From: Planctomycetota bacterium
GTDB lineage: Bacteria > Planctomycetota > Planctomycetia > Planctomycetales > Planctomycetaceae
DNA length: 64,000 nt
NCBI GenBank assembly: GCA_022600195.1
Contig: JAHZKX010000061.1
Location: 1 to 64,000, forward strand
Direction of reading: 5' to 3'
The position numbers were made by a program, and so were the translations under genes. Numbering within the stretch: the stretch's first letter is position 1; the number at the start of each line of letters is the position of its first letter. Of the stretch, positions 9,633 to 18,701 are shown piece by piece. The notes beneath the pieces were generated by a model that saw nothing but the letters and a program-made list of their open reading frames with translations, was not told where the DNA came from and made no database searches.

Positions 9633-10340
9633 TCAGTTCTGACTGAAAGGAATTGACGTGACATTTGCAAACGGGTTAGGCTGCTGATAACGCAAATGAT
9701 TCTTGAGAAAATCCAATAAGAGATCACTGCGCAGATCGACATCGTGTTCCTCTAAAATCAACTGACGCAAGACCGGTTCCATGTTGATCGTACTTGCCAG
9801 GGTATCACAAAGTTTACCTAGTGATATTTCCCGATGCAGTAAATGATAATAAGTGGAATCGCCGGAATGCTGCAAAAAGATTTTCGCGTAATGTTCCAGT
9901 AATTCGAGTTGGCGGTGTTCACGATGTATCATTGGCTGATCAGCATAAAAGTCAGGTTTTGCTGCGAGCAGCGCTCTTCGATAGGTTTGACCAGGCCCCT
10001 GTAATACAACAGCGCGCGCGCGACAGATTCCTTTTAGGAGAATTGAATACTCCCCGGATTCCAGTTGATAGGGTGAAACGATTGAGGCCAGACAGACAAT
10101 ATCGACTGAAGCAGATTGCTGCATTTCAAGTTGTGAGTTGTTATGTGCCTGTTTCAAAGCTACCGCCACGAGAGCATTCTCATTGATCGCATCAGAAATC
10201 AACTGACAATCGGCGGCCGCCGTCATTCTGAGCAACACTTGGGAATGTGGGAGCAGTACACTCTCTTCCAGTTCCAAAACCGGTACAATGCCGGTAAAAG
10301 TCTTGAGCTGTTGCTCTATCGGATCACTATAAGATGACAT
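9633..10340 (-). CDS. Stand-alone LON substrate-binding (PUA-like) domain protein
   Basis: A 235-residue cytoplasmic protein that matches only the N-terminal substrate-recognition domain of Lon protease: FTGIVPVLELEESVLLPHSQ at the start, and the strand-rich LESGEYSILLKGICRARAVV segment. A helical C-terminal part follows. The ATPase and protease domains are absent, and the length fits stand-alone LON proteins rather than a truncated Lon. Such proteins are widespread in bacteria but their role is poorly defined. The gene is divergent from nth across about 135 bases. Confidence 0.8.
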   Translation of the reverse strand: MSSYSDPIEQQLKTFTGIVPVLELEESVLLPHSQVLLRMTAAADCQLISDAINENALVAVALKQAHNNSQLEMQQSASVDIVCLASIVSPYQLESGEYSILLKGICRARAVVLQGPGQTYRRALLAAKPDFYADQPMIHREHRQLELLEHYAKIFLQHSGDSTYYHLLHREISLGKLCDTLASTINMEPVLRQLILEEHDVDLRSDLLLDFLKNHLRYQQPNPFANVTSIPFSQN

Positions 10341-10475
10341 TATTGATTTCTATATCGAATTCATTGAAAAACAATTCGTAGTGCAACATACTAAGGTGCA
10401 TGTCTAACGAATGCTGGATGGCTCAGCTTCTGCCAATCAGACTAGCACTCCAATTTGGGAATTGTCACGAAAAAT

Positions 10476-11171
10476 ATGGCTAAAAAACGAACACAGCCCG
10501 CAAAGACTTCCAGTTATGTCGGCACGGTTGATGAAAAAAAGAAACATGCCCGTAAAATCGTGCGAGGTCTAGCTCGATTGTTTCCAGAGCCTGAATGTGC
10601 GTTGATCCACGACTCTCCTTTTCAATTGCTGGTTGCCACGATTCTCTCTGCACAATGCACGGACGAACGAGTGAATGCCACAACGCCGACGTTATTCAAA
10701 AAATACCCCACTGCAGAAAAGCTGGCAGCCAGCAAGCAGGCTGACGTCGAAAAGATTGTATATCCACTGGGCTTCTTTCGCGCGAAAGCAACCAATATCC
10801 GTAAGATGGCGTTAGCGGTCACCAAAGAGCATGCGGGGGAAATTCCACGCACCCTAAAAGAGCTGGTGGCGCTGCCTGGTGTGGGTAGAAAAACGGCCAA
10901 TGTCGTATTGGGCACTGCATTTGACATTCCCAGCGGCGTGGTCGTCGATACGCATGTCAAACGCATCACCAACATCTTTGGACTTACCACCAGCAAAAAC
11001 CCGGAAATCATCGAACGCGATTTAGTGGAAGTCCTGCCAAAAAAAGAATGGATCAAATTTTCGCACCGTATCATTCTGCACGGCCGCGCCACCTGCATTG
11101 CCCGTCGCCCCCAATGCACCGCATGCAGTCTCTTGAAAATTTGTCCCCGAATCGGACTGAAACCCCTTTAA
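10476..11171 (+). CDS. nth: Endonuclease III (DNA glycosylase / AP lyase)
   Basis: A base-excision repair enzyme that removes oxidised pyrimidines and nicks the abasic site. It shows the SAQCTDERVN segment, the helix-hairpin-helix LPGVGRKTANVV with the catalytic Lys, the catalytic Asp in VVDTHVKR, and a C-terminal 4Fe-4S cluster with Cys spacing 6-2-5 (in CIARRPQCTACSLLKICP). The ATG at 10476 gives 231 aa; a TTG 21 bases upstream is possible. The Lys/Ala-rich N-terminal extension of about 25 residues is longer than in E. coli Nth and may be disordered. Confidence 0.95.
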   Translation: MAKKRTQPAKTSSYVGTVDEKKKHARKIVRGLARLFPEPECALIHDSPFQLLVATILSAQCTDERVNATTPTLFKKYPTAEKLAASKQADVEKIVYPLGFFRAKATNIRKMALAVTKEHAGEIPRTLKELVALPGVGRKTANVVLGTAFDIPSGVVVDTHVKRITNIFGLTTSKNPEIIERDLVEVLPKKEWIKFSHRIILHGRATCIARRPQCTACSLLKICPRIGLKPL

Positions 11172-11324
11172 ACCTATTAAATCTGACTTTGGACCTCAGA
11201 TGAAATTATGGTACTTAGTACTGTTTCTGAAAACACGAGGCGGGACTGTTGAAAGCCGCCTCCCTGCGGTTTATGTTTCGTGTATACAGAGTCTTATTTC
11301 CACTTCAAAGTTAATGGGAAGCCA

Positions 11325-11897
11325 ATGATTCTTACCGGGAAAGAAATCAAAGCACGCTTGGGGGAAGATATCGTCCTTGAGCCCTATCATGACAAACATT
11401 TAAACCCCAACAGCTATAACCTCTGCCTGCACGATGAGTTAATGGTCTACGAAGAGATCGTGCTGGATATGGCCCGTCCTAATCGACTGGGAAAATATGT
11501 GATTCCCGAAGAAGGCATGGTACTTTACCCCGGCCAACTTTACCTGGGGCGGACTGTGGAGCGGACAGAAACGCACAATCTTGTTCCACTTCTCGAAGGC
11601 CGCTCTTCGATCGGACGACTTGGAATTTCTGTACATGCCACAGCCGGCGTTGGCGATATAGGGTTCTGTGGTTACTGGACTCTGGAAATTACTGTAGCCC
11701 AACCGGTACGCATTTATGCGGGCGTTGCCATCTGCCAGATCATCTATAATACGGTCATCGGTGAAATCGTCGAATACAACAGCGATAAATACCAGAATAA
11801 TAAAGGCATTCAACCCAGTTTGCTCTTCAAAGAACTAAATCCCGCAGAGACACGTCAGATGCGACTTTCGTTTGGCGAAGGAACATCTACCGAATAA
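11325..11897 (+). CDS. dcd: dCTP deaminase
   Basis: Deaminates dCTP to dUTP for thymidylate synthesis. At 190 aa from the ATG at 11325 it has normal family length; the frame stays open to a GTG at 11280 but the extra residues lack conservation. It shows the N-terminal LTGKEIKARLG, the YHDKHLNPNSYNL segment, the nucleotide-binding EGRSSIGRLGISVHATAGVGD and the GYWTLEI strand with its catalytic Glu. A GGGAAG ribosome site precedes the ATG. It is followed at once by a bidirectional terminator shared with the convergent oxidoreductase operon. A bifunctional deaminase/diphosphatase cannot be excluded. Confidence 0.93.
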   Translation: MILTGKEIKARLGEDIVLEPYHDKHLNPNSYNLCLHDELMVYEEIVLDMARPNRLGKYVIPEEGMVLYPGQLYLGRTVERTETHNLVPLLEGRSSIGRLGISVHATAGVGDIGFCGYWTLEITVAQPVRIYAGVAICQIIYNTVIGEIVEYNSDKYQNNKGIQPSLLFKELNPAETRQMRLSFGEGTSTE

Positions 11898-11920
11898 ATG
11901 CAGTCTGATGAATGCTCACA

Positions 11921-11957
11921 AAAAAAGACGTCTCAGTGATCACTGTGACGTCTTTTT
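11921..11957. terminator. Bidirectional Rho-independent terminator
   Basis: AAAAAAGACGTC (11921-11932) pairs with GACGTCTTTTTT (11947-11958), and the intervening bases can extend the stem. A-run and T-run flank both sides, so it can end transcription of dcd from the left and of the oxidoreductase operon from the right. Confidence 0.85.
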
Positions 11958-11976
11958 TATTTGCTGATACGAAAGG

Positions 11977-12999
11977 TTATACAGTCCAGGTATCGCCGGT
12001 GTTAAACAGGGATTCCAGATCACCATCGCCGCTACGTTCGGTTGCTGCTTCTACCTGCTGATAAACGGCATCATTATAGGTTGGATGCTCGACACAACGG
12101 AAAACACCCATTGGTTCCGGCATCTCAGGATGACGCATGCTGGCCAATAAAAATGCCAGATTCATATCCTCTGACTTTTCATCATGAAACAGCAGATCGT
12201 CTTCTGTAATTCCTTTGCCCAGTTCCACTACTTCTGGTTGATCGTGACTATTGAGTCGGACTCCTTTGTCTCGATCCTTACCAAAAATAAGCGGCTTGCC
12301 ATGTTCAAGATAGATGACATTCTCTTCTTTTTTTCCTTTTTTGGAAGCAAATTCAAACGCACCCGAGTTGAAGACGTTGCAATCCTGATAAACTTCAACG
12401 AAGGCTGACCCTTTATGGTTGGCGGCCCGTTCCAGAACGTTGCAGAGATGCTTAATGTCAACATCAACTGACCGGGCTGCAAAAGTGGCACGTGCACCAA
12501 TTGCCACAGCTAGAGGATTGAGAGGCCGATCCACCGAGCCAAAAGGTGTGCTCTTGGTTTTGGTTCCCGTGGGGCTGGTGGGGGAATATTGCCCTTTGGT
12601 CAACCCGTAAATCTGATTGTTGAACATGATCACTTTCAAATCGACGTTTCGTCTGAGCACGTGCATGAAGTGATTGCCACCAATCGAAAGGGAGTCGCCG
12701 TCACCGGTGATCACCCAAACCTGCAGATCAGGATTGGCCAGTTTCACACCGGTCGCCACTGCGGGTGCCCTGCCGTGAATGCTGTGCATCCCATAAGTAT
12801 CCATGTAATACGGGAAACGGCTCGAACAGCCAATTCCCGAAACGAATACAAATTTCTCCTTGGGAATGCCTAGTGTGGGCAGAACTTTTTTCATCTGGGC
12901 GAGAATCGAATAATCGCCACAGCGCGGGCACCAGCGAATTTCCTGATCGCTGGCAAAATCTTTCGGCGAGAGGACAGGCAGGGTGACATCAACGCTCAT
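11977..12999 (-). CDS. korB: 2-oxoacid:ferredoxin oxidoreductase, beta subunit (KorB-like)
   Basis: The thiamine-diphosphate subunit (340 aa) of a ferredoxin-linked 2-oxoacid oxidoreductase, which makes acyl-CoA with electrons passed to ferredoxin. It has the N-terminal WCPRCGDYSI Cys pair, the VSGIGCSSRFPYY segment with a third cluster Cys, and the diphosphate-binding motif GDGDSLSIGG ending in FNNQIYGLTKGQ. The SPTSPTGTKTKSTP segment is typical of the 2-oxoglutarate group. It lies 78 bases downstream of the gamma-alpha subunit, in the same operon. 2-oxoglutarate is the likeliest substrate, as an oxidative or reductive TCA step; pyruvate is possible. Confidence 0.88.
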   Translation of the reverse strand: MSVDVTLPVLSPKDFASDQEIRWCPRCGDYSILAQMKKVLPTLGIPKEKFVFVSGIGCSSRFPYYMDTYGMHSIHGRAPAVATGVKLANPDLQVWVITGDGDSLSIGGNHFMHVLRRNVDLKVIMFNNQIYGLTKGQYSPTSPTGTKTKSTPFGSVDRPLNPLAVAIGARATFAARSVDVDIKHLCNVLERAANHKGSAFVEVYQDCNVFNSGAFEFASKKGKKEENVIYLEHGKPLIFGKDRDKGVRLNSHDQPEVVELGKGITEDDLLFHDEKSEDMNLAFLLASMRHPEMPEPMGVFRCVEHPTYNDAVYQQVEAATERSGDGDLESLFNTGDTWTV

Positions 13000-13077
13000 T
13001 ATTTTCTATCCTTAAACGCTATTACTTATTTCTTAAAATTGAATATTATCTGACACAGTCACAGAAGTGACTGACTG

Positions 13078-14949
13078 TTATTTCTGTTCGCTAATCATTT
13101 CTCTGATTTTCTGTTTGACTTCACTAATCAGGAACGGTTTGCCTTGAACCTTATTCAAACCGACAGCGTCAGCGAGATAAGTTCCCCGAATAATCATTCT
13201 TAACTGCCCATTATTTAATTCGGGTATCAAAACTTTCTTGTACTGTTTGATTATATCACCCAAATTTTTAGGGAATGGATTCAGATAGCGAATGTGTGCA
13301 TGCGCGACTGACAACCCTTCTCCAATCGATTGTTTTACAGCAGTGCGAACTGCCCCGTAAGTTCCCCCCCAGCTAATCACCAGCAGGTCACCCGATTCAG
13401 GGCCTTCGATGGTCTGTTCCGGAATGTAGTTTGCAATATCAGCAACTTTCTTTGCCCGGAGTGTCGTCATAAACTGGTGATTCTCCGGAGAGTAATCCAC
13501 GTTTCCGGTCACATCCGATTTTTCCAGGCCGCCAAGTCGATGTTCGCAACCGGGAGTACCGGGAATCACCCAGGGACGGGCTTTCTTTTCATTCCGCATG
13601 TAAGGCATAAATTCATCGCCATTCTGAGTATTCTCGTTCGAAACTTTGAACGGTTTCAGACTGGAAACATCAGGAATCTGCCAGGGCTCGGCTCCGTTGG
13701 CGATGTAACCATCGCTGAGCAGCATGACGGGGGTCATGAATTCCACAGCAATCCGCAATGCTTCCTGTGCCATCTCAAAACAGTCAGCAGGTGAAGCCGG
13801 CGCAACCAGAGGCAGCGGGCAATCTCCATTTCGACCAAACATGCACATATACAGGTCTGATTGTTCTGTTTTTGTAGGCAGGCCGGTACTGGGCCCCCCA
13901 CGTTGCACATTGACGACAACCAAAGGCAGCTCCATGATTGCAGCCAGTCCGACACCTTCCGATTTGAGAGCAATGCCGGGACCACTGCTGGCGGTAATAG
14001 CCAGATCGCCTGCATAGGAAGCACCGACGACACTTGTAATGGCGGCAATTTCATCTTCTGCCTGAAACGTGACGACGTTGAAATTCTTCAGCTTGGAAAG
14101 TTCGTGTAAAATATCGCTGGCGGGAGTAATCGGATATCCGCCGTAGAATAACTGTTTGCCGGACAGCTTAGATGCTGTCACAAAGCCGAACGCCAAAGCT
14201 TCATTACCGGTGACTTTGCGATACTTTCCAGGTGGCAGGTCTGCAGGATCCACTCGGTAATGCACACTGATTGCTTCGGTTGTGATACCATAATTATAGC
14301 CGGCGTGTAATGCTTTCAGGTTTGCTTCCACCAGTTCCGGCTTCTTGGCAAACTTGGTTTTGACCCAGTCTTCCGTTGGTGTGGCATCGCGCTGATAGAG
14401 CCAATAAACCAGGCCCATTGCAAAAAAGTTTTTGCAACGTTCCGCTTCACGTGGCGAAAGTCCCAAGTCAGCCACAGCATCACGCGTCAGGCTGGTCATT
14501 GGTACTTTCTGAAGCTGGTAGGCGGCCAGAGATTCTTCATCGTCGAGCGGATTACTTTCATAACCGGCTTTGGAAAGATTGCTTTTTTCAAAAGCATCTT
14601 CGTTGACGATCAGCGTTCCACCCCGCCTGAGGTCTGCCACATTTGTTTTTAATGCAGCGGGGTTCATGGCGATCAGCGTATCCACTTCATCGCCGGGCGT
14701 AAAAATTTCGCTGCTCGAGAAGCAAATCTGAAAACCACTTACTCCACCCAGCGTTCCGGCGGGTGCGCGAATTTCTGCGGGGAAGTCAGGCAATGTGCTT
14801 ACATCATTCCCAAAGACAGCCGACACATTTGTGAATTGTGTGCCCGCCAATTGCATTCCATCGCCACTATCGCCGCAAAAGCGGATCACAACAGCATCAA
14901 GCTGTTCGCTGAGTTTGCCATTTGCACCAGGCACGTCTGTGGTCGCCAT
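13078..14949 (-). CDS. korA: 2-oxoacid:ferredoxin oxidoreductase, fused gamma-alpha subunit (KorA-like)
   Basis: A 623-residue subunit in which the gamma domain ([19 protein letters not shown] at the start, about residues 15-180) is fused to the alpha domain (from [14 protein letters not shown], with [18 protein letters not shown] and [13 protein letters not shown]). The alpha part binds the substrate side of thiamine diphosphate and ends with a transketolase-like C-terminal domain. The gamma-alpha fusion is the usual layout of the KorA group. The ATG at 14949 is preceded by GGGAG; the frame also runs on to 14997. It is the first gene of the operon with korB. No delta-type ferredoxin subunit is encoded nearby. 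Confidence 0.9.
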   Translation of the reverse strand: MATTDVPGANGKLSEQLDAVVIRFCGDSGDGMQLAGTQFTNVSAVFGNDVSTLPDFPAEIRAPAGTLGGVSGFQICFSSSEIFTPGDEVDTLIAMNPAALKTNVADLRRGGTLIVNEDAFEKSNLSKAGYESNPLDDEESLAAYQLQKVPMTSLTRDAVADLGLSPREAERCKNFFAMGLVYWLYQRDATPTEDWVKTKFAKKPELVEANLKALHAGYNYGITTEAISVHYRVDPADLPPGKYRKVTGNEALAFGFVTASKLSGKQLFYGGYPITPASDILHELSKLKNFNVVTFQAEDEIAAITSVVGASYAGDLAITASSGPGIALKSEGVGLAAIMELPLVVVNVQRGGPSTGLPTKTEQSDLYMCMFGRNGDCPLPLVAPASPADCFEMAQEALRIAVEFMTPVMLLSDGYIANGAEPWQIPDVSSLKPFKVSNENTQNGDEFMPYMRNEKKARPWVIPGTPGCEHRLGGLEKSDVTGNVDYSPENHQFMTTLRAKKVADIANYIPEQTIEGPESGDLLVISWGGTYGAVRTAVKQSIGEGLSVAHAHIRYLNPFPKNLGDIIKQYKKVLIPELNNGQLRMIIRGTYLADAVGLNKVQGKPFLISEVKQKIREMISEQK

Positions 14950-15602
14950 TCTGATTGATACTCCCAGTTGCCACCTTTTCTCAGGCGGTCTATTCACAGT
15001 TGAATGAAATTATTTAAAATCTGTATTTTGAATTCTGTCACGCACCGTTTATCAAATCGATTTAGCACCCACGATACCGGCGCAATTCTATTAACGAGAA
15101 ACCAGATCAGAATCAATCACTGAAATCATCGAAACCATGGAAAATGCCGGGTGTTCTCTCTGACAGGAATTGGGGCAATTTTCATCACCCGCAAGGAGGG
15201 AAAGACGCAGGAGTTTTTTTCGATTGGTTTTCACAATTCAATAAATCATCAAGTCTGGATAGCGATCCCCTTACAATACTTTTCGAGCATTGAAGTTCCG
15301 GCTTCAGACATCCGTGCTTTCCACCATAGTCTGTTCACCATCGTTCCGGCAAACTCTACGTAATAGAAACATTCCTTGTAATCGGCATTCTTACACCAAA
15401 ATCAATACATGGAAAGGCTTTAAATAGCACATTCTTCTCTGATTCTTAAGATTTTCTCATGCTTCCTGCAGGATCAGCTCTCTCCGTTGGAATTATAGAC
15501 AGCAACAGCAAGCATCCAATCAAAAGTCTACAATAATATCTAATTTAATCTGCCGCATGGGGAAACATCAATCAGACCACGTCTATTTCACCGATTTTCA
15601 CC
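14950..15602. other. Long intergenic region upstream of korAB
   Basis: About 650 bases with no supported gene. A plus-strand frame at 15151-15363 (70 codons, GTG start) has no ribosome site and no recognisable features. On the minus strand the region must contain the korA promoter near 15000-15100, where the sequence is AT-rich. On the far side lies the terminator of the methyltransferase gene. No RNA gene was recognised. Confidence 0.4.
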
Positions 15603-15645
15603 AAAAAACAGTGAGTAGAATCCGTTGGAGTTCTACTCACTGATA
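15603..15645 (-). terminator. Rho-independent terminator of the methyltransferase gene
   Basis: Twelve-base perfect arms at 15609-15620 and 15631-15642 surround a 10-base loop, with a T-run on the minus strand (complement of 15603-15608). It lies about 30 bases past the stop codon of the gene at 15673-16755. Confidence 0.85.
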
Positions 15646-15672
15646 AAGGCAATCCTCTGAGAGCTGCCGATC

Positions 15673-16755
15673 TTACATTTTTGTCATCACGTAAAAATAA
15701 TTCATGATATCATGGGGCAGCTCTTGTACATCAACCTCCTGGAAACCGGCATCGCCAAGCATCTGGCAAGCCAGCTCTTTCCCCCAGCAAGTTCCCAGAC
15801 CCGCACCGCCTTGAGCAAGCGAAACGGTCATACAATGCATGGTTGAAATCGTGTAAAACATGGGCCCCAGAGGATTGGTAATGTTCTGCTCTACATTACT
15901 TGAAGCGGCGATATCCTGCATCAGGAATGTGCCCCCCATTCGTAATGCCGCATTGACTTCACTCAGTACCTGAGCAGGATTGGCCTGATCGTGAATGACA
16001 TCAAAGGCGGTAATAAAATCGAATGATTCGGGCGCGTTCATCTGCGAGACATCCTGAACCTCGAATGAGACATTTGATATGCCACGTTGTGCGGCGGTCT
16101 GTTTTGCGCGTCCTATGGACTCTTCTGAAATATCGAATCCTGTAAAACGGCTTTTGGGAAACGTGGCTGCCATTTCGATCAGCGCCAGACCACTGCCGCA
16201 ACCGATATCCAGAACATCCATACCGGCATTCAATTTTTCTTCCAAACCGGGTACGAGCGGCAGAATATGTTCAAACAGGCCGGACACGACTGAGTTATAA
16301 CTTTCTTCTGCCATGACTTCGTGGAAGCGAGCAAATTCGGAATAGGGAACGCCACCCCCTGCCTGAAAACAATCGACAATTTGGTCTTCGACCGAACCCA
16401 GCACAGAAAACCATTGCATCGTGGTCGCAAAATTATTTGATCCGGCAGCCCTCGTCAGTAAAGCGGCATGTTCTGCTGGTAAAAAGTAGGTCTTGAGAAC
16501 AGGGTCATATTCTATAATTTCGCCTGTGACCATGGCCCCCAGCCATTCGCGAACATAGCGTTCATTGAGACCGGACTGTTCAGCAATTTCACTGCTGCTG
16601 GCGTGTTCCATCTCACTCATGATATCAAACAGCCGCGAACGATGGCCGATCGACATCATCAGCGACAGACTACTGTGATTCACAATCTCCAGCAGTTTCT
16701 GTCCAAATTCATCTGTCCGCTCCGCATCAATATTCAAATTACAATTGTTACACAT
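15673..16755 (-). CDS. SAM-dependent methyltransferase with an N-terminal winged-helix domain
   Basis: A 360-residue class I methyltransferase. Residues about 15-90 form a winged-helix dimerisation domain (SSSEIAEQSGLNERYVREWL), as in small-molecule O- and N-methyltransferases. The SAM-binding motif I is VLDIGCGSGLALIEMA near residue 185, followed by the acidic-strand segment FTGFDISEESIGRAK. A Cys pair sits at the very N-terminus (MCNNCN). The ATG at 16755 is chosen for the GGAGAAAGG ribosome site; the frame runs 21 bases further. The substrate is unknown. It stands alone, with its own terminator, beside tRNA-Pro. Confidence 0.82.
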   Translation of the reverse strand: MCNNCNLNIDAERTDEFGQKLLEIVNHSSLSLMMSIGHRSRLFDIMSEMEHASSSEIAEQSGLNERYVREWLGAMVTGEIIEYDPVLKTYFLPAEHAALLTRAAGSNNFATTMQWFSVLGSVEDQIVDCFQAGGGVPYSEFARFHEVMAEESYNSVVSGLFEHILPLVPGLEEKLNAGMDVLDIGCGSGLALIEMAATFPKSRFTGFDISEESIGRAKQTAAQRGISNVSFEVQDVSQMNAPESFDFITAFDVIHDQANPAQVLSEVNAALRMGGTFLMQDIAASSNVEQNITNPLGPMFYTISTMHCMTVSLAQGGAGLGTCWGKELACQMLGDAGFQEVDVQELPHDIMNYFYVMTKM

Positions 16756-16946
16756 GGCAAAAGCCTTTCTCCGCAAGTCGTGTTAATACAGCAAATTTCA
16801 TTTTTAAAACGATTTGGCCCGCATCTAAACTACTGAGCGAAAAACGCGGCATTATGTTACCACTTTTTTTAAAACTATTCGATCCGCGATGAACACAATG
16901 CAATAAACAATGCAGCGCAAGATACTTAGGGCAGAGAACGTCGCAC

Positions 16947-16990
16947 AAAAAAAGCCCTCATAACGAAATGAAATTCGTTATGAGGGCTTC
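16947..16990 (-). terminator. Rho-independent terminator of tRNA-Pro
   Basis: Sixteen-base perfect arms (16952-16967 and 16974-16989) surround a six-base loop, and the minus strand continues in a run of T (complement of 16947-16953). It begins about 9 bases after the 3' end of the tRNA gene. Confidence 0.88.
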
Positions 16991-16997
16991 ATCAAAG

Positions 16998-17072
16998 TCG
17001 GGGCGACACGATTCGAACGTGCGACCTCTGCGTCCCAAACGCAGCGCTCTAGCCAAGCTGAGCTACGCCCCG
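16998..17072 (-). tRNA. tRNA-Pro (anticodon UGG)
   Basis: The minus strand folds as a tRNA of 75 bases. The acceptor arms CGGGGCG and CGCCCCG pair fully and are followed by discriminator A. The D-arm is GCTCAGCTTGGCTAGAGC. The anticodon arm CTGCG-TTTGGGA-CGCAG places TGG in the loop, and the T-arm contains GTTCGAATC. The 3' CCA is not encoded. UGG reads CCA and, by wobble, other proline codons. Confidence 0.96.
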
Positions 17073-17196
17073 CAACTTATCAGAGGCACAGTTTAGAGAG
17101 ACACACCGAAGGCGTCAATGGTTCCATGCGTTCTCTTGTTAAAATCTGCGACCTGAACCAATGAGATGGTTACGGATATTTAAGACTTCATCAGCA

Positions 17197-18687
17197 TTAA
17201 GCCATGATTTCTTTAATCAAATTCCCGTGAACGTCCGTCAGACGTCGGTCCAGGCCGTTATTGTAGTAGGTTAGCCTGTCATGCTGGAATCCCAGTAGAT
17301 GCAAGGCGGTCGCGTAAAAGTCCCAGACGGTTGTTGGATTTAATTCGGCCCGCCTTCCGAATTCATCGGTGGCCCCATAGCTGGTACCTCCTTTGATGCC
17401 GGCACCCATCATCCAACAGGTAAACCCATCCGGGTTATGGTCGCGGCCCAACGTTCCCGCCTGATGAGTGGGCATCCGACCGAACTCGGTGGTCCACAAG
17501 ATCAAAGTTTCGTCCAGTAATCCACGTTGCTTCAAATCGGTCAGCAAGGCTGCTGTCGGCTGGTCAAAAATCGGGCAATGTCGTTCGTAGTCGGCTTTCA
17601 AGGTTTTATGCGCATCCCAGTTCAATAAACCATCTACGCCGGAAGCCCGCGAAGCACAATACAGATTCAGATAACGCACCCCGCGTTCCAGAAACCGCCG
17701 CGCGAGTAAACAGTTGCGTGCATAGGCGGCTTTCAATTTGTTTGGATCATTGGTTCCATATTGCTCATGGATTGTCTTCGGTTCGGAAGCCAGATTGGAA
17801 ACTTCAGGCGCCGAGAGTTGCATTCGCGCTGCCAGTTCATAGGCTTCGATACGGGCCTGCAAATCGGAATTTCCGGGACGTTGCTCTGCGTGTCGTTGAT
17901 CCAGGAACTTTAGGAATTCGCGTGTGGCCTGTTCCTGCTTCTGACTAATCCCTTTGGGAACCTTCAGATTTCGTATGGGCGATTGTGCGTTCATTACGAT
18001 TGCCTGATGTTGCGCAGGTAAATAACCATTGCTCCAGTTGGCTTTTCCATTGGGAGGTTCGCCTCGGATATCGGGGATGGCAATATAAGCCGGCAGGTTT
18101 TCATTTTCACTACCTAACGCATAACCCAACCAGGCACCGGCACTGGGATGTCCTTCGGTATCATGGCCGGTATTCATGAACACACAACCGGGTCCATGCG
18201 TATTTGTCTTCGTCGTCATAGAATGAACAAAGGCCATTTCATCAACGTGTCCAGACATATGAGGCAGAATCGTGGAAAACATTTTGCCACTTTTGCCTGC
18301 AGGTTTAAAAGCCCACGGGCTCTTCATCAGATTGCCGTTTTTCCCCTGAAAGCTGAGGAAGTTTTCTTCACCCGGTAATGGCTTACCATGATATTTTTCC
18401 AGACTCGGCTTGTGTTCCCACAAGTCCATATGAGATGCGGCGCCCGGACAAAAAATCTGCAGCACGCGTTTGGCTTTGGCGGGAAAATGTGTTTCATTCG
18501 CGCCGGGTTGCCAGTCTTTTGCGTTCTTTGCACTGTTTTTCTTTGTAGCAGCGGAAAGATCGTTGAGTAACAAACTGGTCAAGCCGATGCCCGCCATTCC
18601 CGTATACACACTGGAAAAAAAGGAACGCCGGGAATGTAACTGATGCAACAGGCGTTGGGTCAAATTATTTTCAATCGAATTTAACAT
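17197..18687 (-). CDS. DUF1501 secreted protein
   Basis: A 496-residue member of DUF1501, a family related in fold to sulfatases/alkaline phosphatases and greatly expanded in planctomycetes. It has a Tat-like signal (HSRRSFFSS followed by a hydrophobic stretch to about residue 45). Typical segments are LQIFCPGAASHMDLWEHKP, the MSGHVDEMAFVHSM and HGPGCVFMNTG region, and a C-terminal LWTTEFGRMPTHQ. The enzymatic role is unproven. It lies 14 bases downstream of the cytochrome/DUF1549/DUF1553 gene, so the two are co-transcribed, a pairing seen repeatedly in this phylum. GntR heads the operon. Confidence 0.9.
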   Translation of the reverse strand: MLNSIENNLTQRLLHQLHSRRSFFSSVYTGMAGIGLTSLLLNDLSAATKKNSAKNAKDWQPGANETHFPAKAKRVLQIFCPGAASHMDLWEHKPSLEKYHGKPLPGEENFLSFQGKNGNLMKSPWAFKPAGKSGKMFSTILPHMSGHVDEMAFVHSMTTKTNTHGPGCVFMNTGHDTEGHPSAGAWLGYALGSENENLPAYIAIPDIRGEPPNGKANWSNGYLPAQHQAIVMNAQSPIRNLKVPKGISQKQEQATREFLKFLDQRHAEQRPGNSDLQARIEAYELAARMQLSAPEVSNLASEPKTIHEQYGTNDPNKLKAAYARNCLLARRFLERGVRYLNLYCASRASGVDGLLNWDAHKTLKADYERHCPIFDQPTAALLTDLKQRGLLDETLILWTTEFGRMPTHQAGTLGRDHNPDGFTCWMMGAGIKGGTSYGATDEFGRRAELNPTTVWDFYATALHLLGFQHDRLTYYNNGLDRRLTDVHGNLIKEIMA

Positions 18688-18701
18688 GCGGGTTTACCAC
18701 T

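Noticed and set aside
11237-11262. Inverted repeat GAGGCGG/CCGCCTC after nth
   Set aside because: The 7-base stem lacks a following T-run, so I do not call it a terminator.
15151-15363. 70-codon plus-strand frame with GTG start
   Set aside because: No ribosome site, no motif and no neighbour in the same direction. I treat it as chance.
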